From assembly GCA_937901255.1 (NCBI GenBank), contig CALCHN010000044.1:118352-182351 (forward strand): a stretch of 64,000 nt of DNA. Reading direction: 5' to 3'. Below, piece after piece: positions 7,714 through 16,397 of this stretch. How positions within the stretch are numbered: position 1 is the first letter of the stretch; the number at the start of each line of letters is the position of its first letter. This DNA comes from an uncultured Flavobacteriales bacterium. Lineage in GTDB: Bacteria; Bacteroidota; Bacteroidia; Flavobacteriales_E; Vicingaceae. A model generated the notes under the pieces. That model searched no databases, had not been told where the DNA came from, and saw only the letters and a list, made by a program, of their open reading frames with translations. The translations under genes and the position numbers were made by a program.

Positions 7714-8124
7714 ATGAGTGAAATTGTAAAAAATGCATTTGCAAACATCAACCCAGAGAGTGAACAGTTTGTAAAAAAGAACCTAGACATAGTAGATGAG
7801 ATCTTTGCCCTCATGGAAGAAAAAGGATTATCATCTCAAAAGGAGCTAGCAAAGCTTTTAAATAAAAGAGAGTCAGAAATAAGTAAGCTTTTATCTGGGC
7901 TTCAAAACCTGACCTTAAGAAGCATTACTAATCTAGAAGTTGCTTTGGGCGAAGATATTATTATGACTTGCTCTAAAGCCAAAAAAAAATATGTAAAAGT
8001 AAATTACATTCATGTAAAAGAGCCTGCAACTAAAAACAGAACATCTTTAATAACTAATTCAGATATAAGAAGAGTGAATTATTCTGAACCAGTTAAAGCA
8101 AAACCAGTATTAAAATTAGCATAA
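7714..8124 (+). CDS. HTH antitoxin (HigA-like) with C-terminal chaperone-addiction-like tail
   Basis: A 136-residue protein. Residues about 25-80 form an XRE-type HTH (LSSQKELAKLLNKRESEISKLL ... LEVALGEDI). Typical HigA antitoxins end near residue 100. Here about 50 extra residues follow (MTCSKAKKKYVKVNYIHVKE to LKLA), basic and unstructured in appearance. In known TAC systems such a tail (ChAD) is the chaperone-binding segment that makes the antitoxin depend on its SecB-like partner. Gene order toxin-antitoxin-chaperone, the 3-bp gap to the toxin stop and the 1-bp overlap with the chaperone start all fit. It probably binds the 7144-7188 repeats. Confidence 0.82.
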   Translation: MSEIVKNAFANINPESEQFVKKNLDIVDEIFALMEEKGLSSQKELAKLLNKRESEISKLLSGLQNLTLRSITNLEVALGEDIIMTCSKAKKKYVKVNYIHVKEPATKNRTSLITNSDIRRVNYSEPVKAKPVLKLA

Positions 8125-8621
8125 TGAAAGAACCAGCTATAATACCAGAAAAAATACATGTAAAACAAGTCTCTATTTATAAATCTTCACTTGATGTAGA
8201 TACTAAACTTATGGAAGGAGTTGATAATAAAATAGCAGGGTTTTCTTTTTCCTTTGCTCAAGAATCAGGTTTTAATTTAGATGATAAAATGGTAAGGCTC
8301 AGATTAAATGTGCTACTACAAGCAAAAGATGTAAATGATGAGCTTATTAATGCTAAAGGTGAGTATGGTATAGAGTTTAATTTCCATATAGAGAACTTTG
8401 AAGATTATACAGTGAAAATAGATAAGAATAAAAAGGAAGTTTTATTACATTCAATACTGGGAAATGTACTATCTTCTATTGCTTATTCTACTGCAAGAGG
8501 CATAATTCTTCAAGAAACACAAAATACTATTATTGGAGGAGTAATATTGCCTGTAATCAATCCAAATGTACTTATTTCTCATGAAGTTTCTCATGATGAG
8601 AAACCCACTAAGAAAAAATAG
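8124..8621 (+). CDS. SecB-like chaperone of the TAC module
   Basis: A 165-residue protein recognisable by the SecB-family core: FSFSFAQESGFNLDDKMVRL, then YGIEFNFHIENFEDY, then LGNVLSSIAYSTARGI and GGVILPVINP (residues about 113-150). The last two blocks match the conserved helix and strand of SecB-like proteins found in TAC systems. Housekeeping SecB is usually absent or elsewhere in Bacteroidota, and here the gene shares one base with the antitoxin stop, so a dedicated antitoxin chaperone is the natural reading. It should form a tetramer that holds and protects the antitoxin tail. The Lys-rich end (EKPTKKK) is non-conserved. It is followed 2 bp later by hsdR. Confidence 0.82.
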   Translation: MKEPAIIPEKIHVKQVSIYKSSLDVDTKLMEGVDNKIAGFSFSFAQESGFNLDDKMVRLRLNVLLQAKDVNDELINAKGEYGIEFNFHIENFEDYTVKIDKNKKEVLLHSILGNVLSSIAYSTARGIILQETQNTIIGGVILPVINPNVLISHEVSHDEKPTKKK

Positions 8622-8623
8622 TA

Positions 8624-11600
8624 GTGAGTAACTTCAAGTTCTTACATAACACTTGGGCAGATATTTACAAAGAAGCCTCAGAAGCAGAAAGCTTAACTTT
8701 TGTTTCCCCTAAAGCCTCTGCAATAATTTCTAGGAGTGCTCTTGAAAAAACGGTTCACTGGCTCTATGCAAATGATCCAGACTTAGAAGAACCTTATGAT
8801 ACCAAATTAGCTTCTTTAACCCATGAGCAATGTTTTAAAGATATTTTAAAGCCATCAATGTTCAGGGAAATAAACCTTATTAGGTTACTTGGAAACAATG
8901 CTGCTCATGGCAAAACAATTAGGCAAGAAGATGCTTTAGTTAGCATAAAAAACTTATTTAGATTCCTTAGCTTCTTAGCTATCTACTACGCAGAGGTTGA
9001 ACCAGAAATTCCACCTTTTAATGAGGAAATCATTCCAACAGGTAATGAAAAAGAACTAAAACAAGCAGATTTATTAAAGCTAGAAGCTCAATTAGAAGCT
9101 AAGAACAAGCAAACACAGAAAGAACAACAGCAACTTGAAGAGCAAGCCAAACTAATTGAAGAGCTTCAACAAAAAATAGACTTACATCAAGAAGAAGTTA
9201 AACAGCGTAAAACTGTTAGGGAAAAAATATATAAAGTTGAAGATTCTATTCCTCAACTTGTTTCTGAAAACCATACTAGGAAGTTATACATAGACCAATC
9301 ACTTAAGGAAGCTGGTTGGGATAGGTTAAGAAAGGGGTATGAATTAGAGTATGAAGTGAAAGGGATGCCCTTAAGTACTAATCCATCAGGCAGAGGAAAT
9401 GCTGATTATGTGTTATGGGATGATAATGGTAAACCTTTAGCAGTTATTGAGGCAAAAAGAACAATAGAAGATGTGCGTAAGGGTAAACATCAGGCTACTT
9501 TATATGCTGACTGTCTAGAGCAAATGCATCAGCAACGCCCTGTAATATTTTACACCAATGGTTTTGAAACCTATCTTTGGGATGATGCTTTCTATCCTGA
9601 AAGAGAAGTAAAAGGTTTTCTTACCAAAGATGAACTACACTTATTAATTGAAAGAAGAAGCATTAGAAAAGACCTTAGAGAGTTTAAGGTAAACCAAAAT
9701 ATAGCTGGAAGAAAGTATCAGATAGAAGCAATTCAGCGTGTTGCAGAACAGTTTGTAAAATCAGATAGCAAAAACAACTTAGTGGCGGGTGGTAGAAAAG
9801 CTTTATTGGTTATGGCAACTGGTTCAGGTAAAACAAGAACATCTGCTGCCATTGTAGATATGCTTACTAAGTGTAATTGGGCAAAAAGAATATTTTTCCT
9901 TGCTGATAGAAATGCACTTGTTACACAGGCTAAAAATGCTTTTAATGAGTATCTTCCTCATTTATCTGCTATAGACCTTACTAAAGAGAAAGAGGATAGC
10001 AGCACTAGATTAGTATTTAGTACCTATCAAACCATCATGCACCGCATAGATAGTGTAAAAAGTGATGGTAACAGATTTTATGGTGTTGGTCATTTTGATT
10101 TAATTATTATTGATGAAGCCCATAGATCTGTTTATCAAAAATACAGAGCTATTTTTGAGTATTTTGATTCTTTACTTATAGGACTTACCGCTACACCAAA
10201 AAAAGACATAGACCATAATACCTATGAGCTTTTTGCAATAGAAGATGATAACCCAACATTTGCTTATGAGTTAGACCAAGCTGTTAAAGATAAATTTTTA
10301 GTACCTCCTAAAGCATTATCAGTTCCTCTTAAGTTTGTTAGGGATGGTATTAAATATAGTGAACTTTCAGAGAAAGATAAAAGGGAGTATGAAGAAAAGT
10401 TTGGAGATCCAACAAAAGAAGAAGCACCTGATGAAATAGGAAGTGAAGCACTCAATAAATGGCTATTCAATTCTAAAACTGTTGATATGGTTCTAAACCA
10501 CCTCATGAGCAGTGGAATTAAAGTAGAGGGTGGAGATAAACTAGGTAAAACCATCATATTTGCCAAAAATCATAAACATGCTCTTTTTATTGAAGAAAGG
10601 TTCAATCATAATTACCCAGAATATGGAGGGCATTTTTTAAGAGTAATTGATAACTATGAAAGTAAAGCACAAGATTTACTTGAAAAGTTTGTAGATCCAC
10701 ATATAGAACAAGACCCTCAAATAGCTGTTTCTGTTGATATGATGGATACAGGTGTTGACGCTCCTAGAGTGATGAACTTAGTATTTTTTAAACTAGTAAA
10801 ATCTCATACTAAGTTTTGGCAAATGGTGGGCAGAGGTACAAGATTATGTGATAATTTATTTGCACCTAGAGAAGATAAAACACATTTTCTAATACTTGAT
10901 TTTTGTGAAAACTTAGAATTTTTTGAAGCAAACCCTGAAGGTCTAGGAAGTAATGCTGTTAAAAGTCTTTCTCAACGCATATTTGAACTTAAGTTGGATG
11001 TAGCTATGGCTATTGATGAAAAAGAAAAAACCACTACAGATGATAAAGAATTAGCTGATTTGTATATTGAAGAGTTAATGATTACAGTTAAAGGATTTGA
11101 AAAAGAAAGGTTCATGGTTAAAATGAGTTTAAGATATGTATTGTTTTATTCATCAAAAGAAAATTGGCAAGGACTTACAATGGGAAGTGTAGTAGATATT
11201 AAAAAGCATATTTCTAAGTTAGTTTTACCTGCTAAAAATGACCATGAATTAGCAAGGAGATTTGATGTGCTACTTCTTAACCTTAAGTTATCCATTCTAG
11301 AAAGTAGGGACGGATCAAGTTATATTACTAAAATTGGAATTATTGCAAGGTTATTAGCTAAGAAGAAGAACATACCTGCAATAGCTAATAGGTTAGAGCT
11401 GTTAGAAGAAATTCAAACCGAGCAGTTTTGGAAAAAAACATCCATAAAAAGGCTTGATGAAGTAAGGTTGGCACTAAGAGATTTAGTTAAGTTTTTAGAT
11501 GCTGAAAATCAAGAAAACATTTACACAAGTTTAGAAGATACTATAGATCTATCTAAAGTAGAAGAAAAACCACTAATAAAATGGTCTAAGAATCTTCAAT

Positions 11601-12064
11601 CTTATAAAGATAGAGTGGAGAGCTACATAAGAAAAAACAAGCACCACATTACAATAAGTAAGTTAAAAAACAATGTTGCAATTACAACAGCAGAACTTTC
11701 TGAACTTGAAAAAATGTTGTTTGATGGAGATGAAAGAGGTACTAAACAAGATTATTTTAATGAGTTTGGGGAACAACCATTAGGAGTTTTTGTAAGAAGT
11801 ATAATAGGGTTAGATATAAAAGCAGCTAATGAGGCTTTTGTAGATTTTTTAACTGCTGGAAATTTATCAGCAGACCAAATGACTTTTATTAATAATATTA
11901 TACAATACCTTACTAAGAATGGTACAATAGACGCTGCAATGCTTTTTGAACCACCATTTACAGACCTAAATGACCAAGGCTTATTAGGAGTGTTTGATGA
12001 TGCGGAAGCTCACAAAGTAATTAGTATTATAGATAGAATAAATCAAAATGCTGGAGTGGCATAA
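8624..12064 (+). CDS. hsdR: type I restriction endonuclease subunit HsdR (EcoEI-like) with N-terminal DUF4145
   Basis: A 1146-residue motor-nuclease subunit starting at GTG 8624. Residues about 1-135 form a DUF4145 helical domain and about 145-205 a Glu/Gln-rich coiled coil. The HsdR nuclease domain follows, with the PD-(D/E)xK residues visible as GNADYVLW (about 258) and EAKR (about 277). The SF2 motor has Walker A ATGSGKT near 398, DEAH near 496 and the VGRGTRLCDNLF motif VI. The C-terminal EcoEI_R_C-type region completes it. It cuts unmodified DNA after translocation in complex with HsdM/HsdS. It appears intact. The TAC genes sit directly upstream, only 2 bp from its start, so its expression depends at least partly on read-through or the TAC promoter. 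Confidence 0.95.
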   Translation: MSNFKFLHNTWADIYKEASEAESLTFVSPKASAIISRSALEKTVHWLYANDPDLEEPYDTKLASLTHEQCFKDILKPSMFREINLIRLLGNNAAHGKTIRQEDALVSIKNLFRFLSFLAIYYAEVEPEIPPFNEEIIPTGNEKELKQADLLKLEAQLEAKNKQTQKEQQQLEEQAKLIEELQQKIDLHQEEVKQRKTVREKIYKVEDSIPQLVSENHTRKLYIDQSLKEAGWDRLRKGYELEYEVKGMPLSTNPSGRGNADYVLWDDNGKPLAVIEAKRTIEDVRKGKHQATLYADCLEQMHQQRPVIFYTNGFETYLWDDAFYPEREVKGFLTKDELHLLIERRSIRKDLREFKVNQNIAGRKYQIEAIQRVAEQFVKSDSKNNLVAGGRKALLVMATGSGKTRTSAAIVDMLTKCNWAKRIFFLADRNALVTQAKNAFNEYLPHLSAIDLTKEKEDSSTRLVFSTYQTIMHRIDSVKSDGNRFYGVGHFDLIIIDEAHRSVYQKYRAIFEYFDSLLIGLTATPKKDIDHNTYELFAIEDDNPTFAYELDQAVKDKFLVPPKALSVPLKFVRDGIKYSELSEKDKREYEEKFGDPTKEEAPDEIGSEALNKWLFNSKTVDMVLNHLMSSGIKVEGGDKLGKTIIFAKNHKHALFIEERFNHNYPEYGGHFLRVIDNYESKAQDLLEKFVDPHIEQDPQIAVSVDMMDTGVDAPRVMNLVFFKLVKSHTKFWQMVGRGTRLCDNLFAPREDKTHFLILDFCENLEFFEANPEGLGSNAVKSLSQRIFELKLDVAMAIDEKEKTTTDDKELADLYIEELMITVKGFEKERFMVKMSLRYVLFYSSKENWQGLTMGSVVDIKKHISKLVLPAKNDHELARRFDVLLLNLKLSILESRDGSSYITKIGIIARLLAKKKNIPAIANRLELLEEIQTEQFWKKTSIKRLDEVRLALRDLVKFLDAENQENIYTSLEDTIDLSKVEEKPLIKWSKNLQSYKDRVESYIRKNKHHITISKLKNNVAITTAELSELEKMLFDGDERGTKQDYFNEFGEQPLGVFVRSIIGLDIKAANEAFVDFLTAGNLSADQMTFINNIIQYLTKNGTIDAAMLFEPPFTDLNDQGLLGVFDDAEAHKVISIIDRINQNAGVA

Positions 12065-12068
12065 TTAG

Positions 12069-12359
12069 TTACTTTAAACTTGATTTAATCTTTTGCACTA
12101 GTTTCAAGTTTTTCCTCCTCAATTCTATCTCTTTCTTTTCATTAGGGTGTTTAGAAGCCATCTCTTTCATTAATAATTGATGTGCATCTTTATTGATTTC
12201 TACCCTTTCAATTTTATTGGCATCAGCTCTGTAAATATGATTATAAATTACTAGTGTGTGGTTTAATATCCACCATCTTAGAGTACTTCTAATTTCCTTT
12301 TCATCAATAGTTAAAGTTAACCTATCAGATAACCTTAGAGTTGTTTTGTTATTAATCAT
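12069..12359 (-). CDS. small hypothetical protein
   Basis: A 96-residue, strongly basic soluble protein: an N-terminal part with RLSDRLTLTIDEKEIRSTLRWW, then a long Lys/Glu-rich helix at residues about 55-96. No known family recognised. It is convergent with hsdR (4 bp between stops) and lies between the R-M locus and the integrase gene, on the integrase strand. The size and charge would suit a nucleic-acid-binding or excisionase-like accessory factor, but nothing in the sequence proves this. Confidence 0.65.
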   Translation of the reverse strand: MINNKTTLRLSDRLTLTIDEKEIRSTLRWWILNHTLVIYNHIYRADANKIERVEINKDAHQLLMKEMASKHPNEKKEIELRRKNLKLVQKIKSSLK

Positions 12360-12594
12360 GGGATCAACAGTTTTAAAATCTATTAACTAGAAGTTTTATA
12401 GTAGTTTAAGTAAACATATTGGCATGCCAAAGGTACTAAGGGCAACAATAAAAAAAAAGCTAAAGTTATTTACAAACATCTAGTTTTATGAACCATAAAA
12501 TTTAATATTTAAGGGCAATAATCAACTCTTAACAAACTTAACTTGCTGATAAATAGCAATTAATATAGTGGTCATGATATTTAATATATTAGAC

Positions 12595-12630
12595 CAAAAA
12601 AAAAGCATAGAGGACAAATGCCCCCTATGC
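12595..12630 (-). terminator. intrinsic terminator of the integrase gene
   Basis: On the minus strand GCATAGGGGG and CCTCTATGC pair around a 7-nt loop and are followed by a run of T (plus-strand A about 12596-12604). It directly follows the integrase stop codon (12630-12632). Confidence 0.8.
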
Positions 12631-13793
12631 TAAATCCATAAGTTAATATTAATACTTTTTTCTTCTTTAATAGTACAACGTAGATACTTCTCAAAGTTCT
12701 TTAAAGTAGTATGTCCAGTTAACTCCATAATAATTTTACTTGGAGCCCCTCTAATATGTAAGTTAGTAGCAAAGCTTCTTCTCATGGTATGACTTTTTAC
12801 AAGCTCCCATTTCTCATGAGTACTTTCTATTCTTTTACCTCCAATATGTTTTACTATTTTAACTTTTTCATTTAGCTTGGCTTTTTTGCACACCTGCTTA
12901 ATGTTCTTGTTAAAATAAGATTGGTCTCCAAGTTTAGGTAATCCAAGCTTTACATATTCCGAAACTATGGGATGAAGAGGTACATTTACCAGTTTTCCTG
13001 TTTTCTGCTGCCTGTATCGTAACACACCAGTAGAAAAGGAAGTAGTATCAATTAGTTTCAAATCTGAATACCTTAAACCACAAAAAGCACCTATTATAAA
13101 AGCTTTTCTGCAATTATCCAAAGTTGGATTAAGTTCCAATGAATAAAGATTTTTCAGATCATCCTCTGTTAGATAAACTTCATCCGTTTCATTTTCAACA
13201 ACCTTAAAACTGGGGTCTTTAAATCCAACATATGTTGTTACCCCTCTCTTAATAGCATCATGAAGTAAAGTTTTTAGATTTTGGATAATAGAGCCAAAGT
13301 AATTGTCAGAGTATCCTTTTTCTACAAAGTATTTGTAAAAGTTGTAGTAGAAGTCAATATCTATTTGCTTAAAATCAAGTTTTACTTTAGCGTATTTCTG
13401 ATAGTCTATTAACTTATTTTTTACTTTTTGCAAGTTGGATGCTTTAGCTTTTTTGTTGATGGCTAATCTTTCAGCTATTGAAGTATCTAAGAACTCAAAT
13501 AAGCTTATTCTAGATGATTTATTAGAGTTAATGATGTCTCTTATAGTAGAAACATCAATATCTTCTCCTAGAGCTTGTCTTTTAAGAACAAGTTGCTCCA
13601 CTTTTGCAAGTAATTGATTGATGGTAGCTTTTGCTTCAGAATAAGAACAAAAGCTCTTTTTAAGTTTGTTGTTTTTAGAATCCCAAAACCTATCATCAAT
13701 ATGAACACCAGTTGGAAAGTAAGCTTTCTTGCCTTCAAGGTAATATATGATATAGACTTTCTGATTCCTCCTGATAATTTTTAGAGAAAACAT
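12630..13793 (-). CDS. tyrosine recombinase (integrase) of the island
   Basis: A 387-residue phage-type integrase. The N-terminal arm-binding region (to about 90) is followed by the SAM-like core-binding domain (about 100-205) and the catalytic domain. The first catalytic Arg is in FCGLRYSDLK (about 238), the HxxR box is HTMRRSFAT (about 333-336), then GHTTL (His about 359) and the nucleophile Tyr in KNFEKYLR (about 368). All key residues are present. This is the Bacteroidota island/ICE type with an Arm-DNA-bind-like N-terminus (KVYIIYYLEGKKAYFPTGV). It lies 159 bp from the right 140-bp repeat, so it very likely catalysed insertion into the SRP RNA gene. Confidence 0.95.
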   Translation of the reverse strand: MFSLKIIRRNQKVYIIYYLEGKKAYFPTGVHIDDRFWDSKNNKLKKSFCSYSEAKATINQLLAKVEQLVLKRQALGEDIDVSTIRDIINSNKSSRISLFEFLDTSIAERLAINKKAKASNLQKVKNKLIDYQKYAKVKLDFKQIDIDFYYNFYKYFVEKGYSDNYFGSIIQNLKTLLHDAIKRGVTTYVGFKDPSFKVVENETDEVYLTEDDLKNLYSLELNPTLDNCRKAFIIGAFCGLRYSDLKLIDTTSFSTGVLRYRQQKTGKLVNVPLHPIVSEYVKLGLPKLGDQSYFNKNIKQVCKKAKLNEKVKIVKHIGGKRIESTHEKWELVKSHTMRRSFATNLHIRGAPSKIIMELTGHTTLKNFEKYLRCTIKEEKSININLWI

Positions 13794-13952
13794 AATAGAA
13801 AATTTATAGGCAACTTACCTGCCTGGTTAGTAAAATAAAGATGTCTGAGTTGAAAAAGTTGGAGAATATTTGGAGATTTCCAACTTCAAATCCACTAAAA
13901 AAGTGATTTTTTTATGTGTTGAGCTAAAAAACACAAACCATAAAGAATCATT

Positions 13953-14092
13953 CCACTAATGGCTGAAAGTATTGTAAACAGAAAGTTTTTTGGGAGAAAA
14001 AAGTGGGCAAGCTACTTACATCGCACCGCTCAACCACCTATCCTTGCTCTGTTCCCAGCCTGGGGAAGTTCAGCAGGAGCTGGTCGTATAAG
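13953..14092. repeat. right attachment site (attR), 140-bp direct repeat
   Basis: Partner of 805-944, with the last 111 bp identical. It contains nt 11-100 of the complete SRP RNA gene, the T-run terminator and 3' flank. The integrase gene begins just to its left. Similarity to the left end decays outside the gene, so the inner 3' flank probably came from a donor strain rather than the present host. Confidence 0.88.
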
Positions 14093-14102
14093 ACTTGCCC
14101 AC
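14003..14102 (-). ncRNA. ffs: signal recognition particle RNA (small bacterial SRP RNA), complete
   Basis: The minus strand folds into a single long hairpin of 100 nt. Its ends GTGGGCAAG (14102-14094) and CTTGCCCAC (14011-14003) pair perfectly. The apex at 14062-14045 reads CAGG-CTG-GGAA-CAG-AGCA, the SRP domain IV signature: a GGAA tetraloop flanked by the CAGG/AGCA symmetric loop that binds Ffh. A T-run follows the last base of the stem (minus-strand TTTTTTCTCCC). The RNA works with Ffh and FtsY to deliver membrane proteins. Only the first 10 nt and the promoter are unambiguously from the pre-integration host gene. Confidence 0.93.
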
Positions 14103-14103
14103 C

Positions 14104-14112
14104 GCAAAAGTA
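14104..14112 (-). promoter_or_regulatory. -7 box of the SRP RNA gene
   Basis: The minus strand reads TACTTTTGC, a perfect TAnnTTTG box, ending 2 bp before the first base of the SRP helix. No TTG at ideal spacing was seen. This promoter lies outside the repeat, so only the right copy is driven by it. Confidence 0.65.
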
Positions 14113-14183
14113 GAAATATCTTTTAAAACATACCGATTAATTCAAGAAAAAATTTAATTAGTTTTGAAGTTTACCAAATAGAC

Positions 14184-15137
14184 ATGAACGAAGCGTTAAA
14201 TATATCAGTTGTCATTCCTCTTTATAATGAGGAAGAATCCTTACCAGAATTAGCTGAGTGGATACACAATGTATTGTCTCATCATCATTATTCTTATGAA
14301 ATTATTTTTGTTGATGATGGTAGTAGAGACAACTCTTGGAAGGTTATTGAAGAGTTGAAAGCTAAAAACAGTAGAATTAAAGCCATTAAATTCAGAAGAA
14401 ATTACGGTAAATCTGCTGGATTAAATGTTGGTTTTGCTGCTGCAGAAGGCGATGTGGTTTTTACTATGGATGCCGATTTACAAGATAGTCCTGATGAATT
14501 ACCTGATTTATATAAAATGATAGTGGAAGATGGTTATGATTTAGTTTCTGGGTGGAAGAAAAAACGCTACGACCCAATAACCAAAACTATTCCTACTAAA
14601 TTATTTAATGCTGCAACCAGACGTATGTCGGGCATTAAAAACCTACACGATTTTAATTGCGGACTAAAAGCATACAAAAAAGAGGTAATAAAAAATATAG
14701 AGGTGTATGGCGAAATGCATCGCTATATTCCTGTTATAGCTAAATGGGCAGGTTTTGAAAAAATTACCGAAAAAGTAGTACAACACAGAGAAAGAAAGTA
14801 CGGAACCACAAAATTTGGTATAGAGCGTTTCATCAATGGCTTTTTAGATTTATTGTCTATTACCTTTATGGCTAAATTTAGTAAAAGACCCATGCACTTG
14901 TTTGGTACTTTGGGAACTTTTATGTTTTTAATCGGATTTTTAATTTCGCTTTGGTTGGGAATTAATAAACTTTTTATTGATACAGGAGCAAGGCTATTAG
15001 CCGATAGGGCCGAGTTTTATTTGGCATTAGTAGCAATGATAATAGGTTCTTTATTATTTATCTCTGGCTTTTTAGGAGAATTGATTTCCAGATCTTCTGT
15101 AAATAGAAATAAATACCAAATAGAAAAAGAAATTTAA
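14184..15137 (+). CDS. family 2 glycosyltransferase, polyprenyl-phosphate sugar synthase type
   Basis: 317 residues. The GT2 domain has SVVIPLYNEEESLPEL at the N-terminus, FVDDGSRDNSW near residue 45 and the metal-binding MDADLQDSPDEL near 98, a DPM1/GtrB-like signature. Two C-terminal membrane helices (about 233-257 and 272-298) anchor it. Members transfer a sugar from a nucleotide sugar to undecaprenyl phosphate at the cytoplasmic face. The next gene, another glycosyltransferase, starts 2 bp after the stop, so the two form an operon. A TAGTTTTG box at 14159-14166 may be its promoter. The acceptor sugar is unknown. Confidence 0.93.
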   Translation: MNEALNISVVIPLYNEEESLPELAEWIHNVLSHHHYSYEIIFVDDGSRDNSWKVIEELKAKNSRIKAIKFRRNYGKSAGLNVGFAAAEGDVVFTMDADLQDSPDELPDLYKMIVEDGYDLVSGWKKKRYDPITKTIPTKLFNAATRRMSGIKNLHDFNCGLKAYKKEVIKNIEVYGEMHRYIPVIAKWAGFEKITEKVVQHRERKYGTTKFGIERFINGFLDLLSITFMAKFSKRPMHLFGTLGTFMFLIGFLISLWLGINKLFIDTGARLLADRAEFYLALVAMIIGSLLFISGFLGELISRSSVNRNKYQIEKEI

Positions 15138-15139
15138 TT

Positions 15140-16261
15140 GTGAACATTGTTATTATAGGACCAGCTTTCCCGTTTAGAGGTGGCATTGCTTTATTTTCAG
15201 AAAGATTGGCTCAACAATTCCAAGCTGAAGGCAATCAAGTTGAAATTATCACCTTTACTACTCAATATCCCAATATTCTTTTTCCTGGCAAAACACAGTT
15301 TTCAGATGCTGTAGCTCCTAATAATTTAAAAATTAATAGAAAAATTAACTCTACTGCTCCCCTAAACTGGTTAAAAGTGGGTAAGCAAATTAGAAAATCC
15401 AAACCAGATGTTGTAATTTTTAACTATTGGATGCCGTTTTTTGCTCCATGTTTTGGAACAATAGCTAAACAGATTAAAAAAAATAATCATACTAAAGTTT
15501 TAGCCATTGCTCACAATATTATTCCACACGAAAAAAGAATAGGAGATAGTGCTTTAACGAAATACTTTGTTACCAAAATAGATGGTTTTGTTGTCATGTC
15601 TCAACAAGTAATGGATGATTTAAAAACCTTTGTTCCTAAAACACCTACTAGGCTTTCTCCACATCCATTGTATGATAATTTTGGAGCAATAAAAGATAAA
15701 ACAATTGCCCAAAATGAATTGGGATTATCCAATAATTTTCAATACTTATTATTTTTTGGTTTAATAAGACAATACAAAGGTTTAGATACGCTTATAACAG
15801 CTTTTGCAGATGAGCGTATAGACAAATCTAAAGTAAAATTAATTGTTGCAGGTGAGTTTTATGATGATAAATTGCCTTATAAACAATTAATTGAAAAATA
15901 CCAGCTTAAAGAAAATATTATCTTAGAAGATAAGTTTATTCCCGACAATGAAGTGGTTAACTATTTTTGTGCTACCGATATGGTTGTACAACCTTATAAA
16001 ACTGCCACACAAAGTGGAGTAACACAAATTGCCTATCATTTTAATAAACCTATGTTGGTTACAGATGTTGGAGGATTAAAAGAAATGATTCCCAATAATG
16101 TGGTGGGCTATGTGGTTGAGCCAAATGCAATAAGCGTTGCTAATGCCATAGTAGATTTTTATACCAACAATAAAGAAGCTGAATTTGTAAAAGGAATAAC
16201 GATTGAAAAACAAAAATATGCTTGGAGCAATATGACGAAAGCCTTGTTGTCCTTACTTTAA
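15140..16261 (+). CDS. family 4 (group 1) glycosyltransferase
   Basis: 373 residues, GTG start directly after the upstream stop. The N-terminal Rossmann half (IVIIGPAFPFRGGIALFSERLAQQF) is followed by the C-terminal donor-binding half (FFGLIRQYKGLDTLITAF near 205, LIVAGEFYDD, and the SGVTQIAYHFNKPMLVTDVGG block near 292-312). That arrangement is the GT-B fold. It retains sugars from an activated nucleotide donor, probably building surface polysaccharide with the preceding GT2 protein. Soluble or peripheral; no membrane helix. Substrate unknown. Confidence 0.92.
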   Translation: MNIVIIGPAFPFRGGIALFSERLAQQFQAEGNQVEIITFTTQYPNILFPGKTQFSDAVAPNNLKINRKINSTAPLNWLKVGKQIRKSKPDVVIFNYWMPFFAPCFGTIAKQIKKNNHTKVLAIAHNIIPHEKRIGDSALTKYFVTKIDGFVVMSQQVMDDLKTFVPKTPTRLSPHPLYDNFGAIKDKTIAQNELGLSNNFQYLLFFGLIRQYKGLDTLITAFADERIDKSKVKLIVAGEFYDDKLPYKQLIEKYQLKENIILEDKFIPDNEVVNYFCATDMVVQPYKTATQSGVTQIAYHFNKPMLVTDVGGLKEMIPNNVVGYVVEPNAISVANAIVDFYTNNKEAEFVKGITIEKQKYAWSNMTKALLSLL

Positions 16262-16397
16262 TGTCTGCAAGAAAAGTCTTTGATGAGAAAACGTCAAAGA
16301 CAAGGCTTGCGAATTTTTATTTGTCAGGAGTTTACTTTTGTAAATGACTGCAATTAAAAATGAGTGTAACGCAGTATTTGGTGTTTTCTTGCAAAGA
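16262..16397. other. convergent intergenic region with stem-loop
   Basis: The short gap between convergent genes holds a stem-loop at 16325-16350 (TTTAC-TTTT-GTAAA with outer CAG/CTG) and near its ends the inverted words GCAAGAAAA (16268-16276) and TTTTCTTGC (16384-16392). It may serve as a shared terminator region; no standard T-run was seen. Confidence 0.4.

Larger units (their letters stand above)
834..14092. mobile_element. genomic island integrated in the SRP RNA gene (ffs), with tyrosine recombinase and type I R-M/TAC cargo
   Basis: Direct repeats at both ends, an integrase gene immediately inside the right repeat, accessory cargo and an RNA gene target together define an integrated island. 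The crossover must lie within the identical 111 bp (834-944 and 13982-14092), giving an element of about 13.15 kb. No transfer, replication or phage structural genes are visible, so it is a small integrative island that would need helper functions to move between cells. The intact SRP gene at the right end is rebuilt from host 5' nucleotides and island-borne remaining sequence. Confidence 0.85.
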
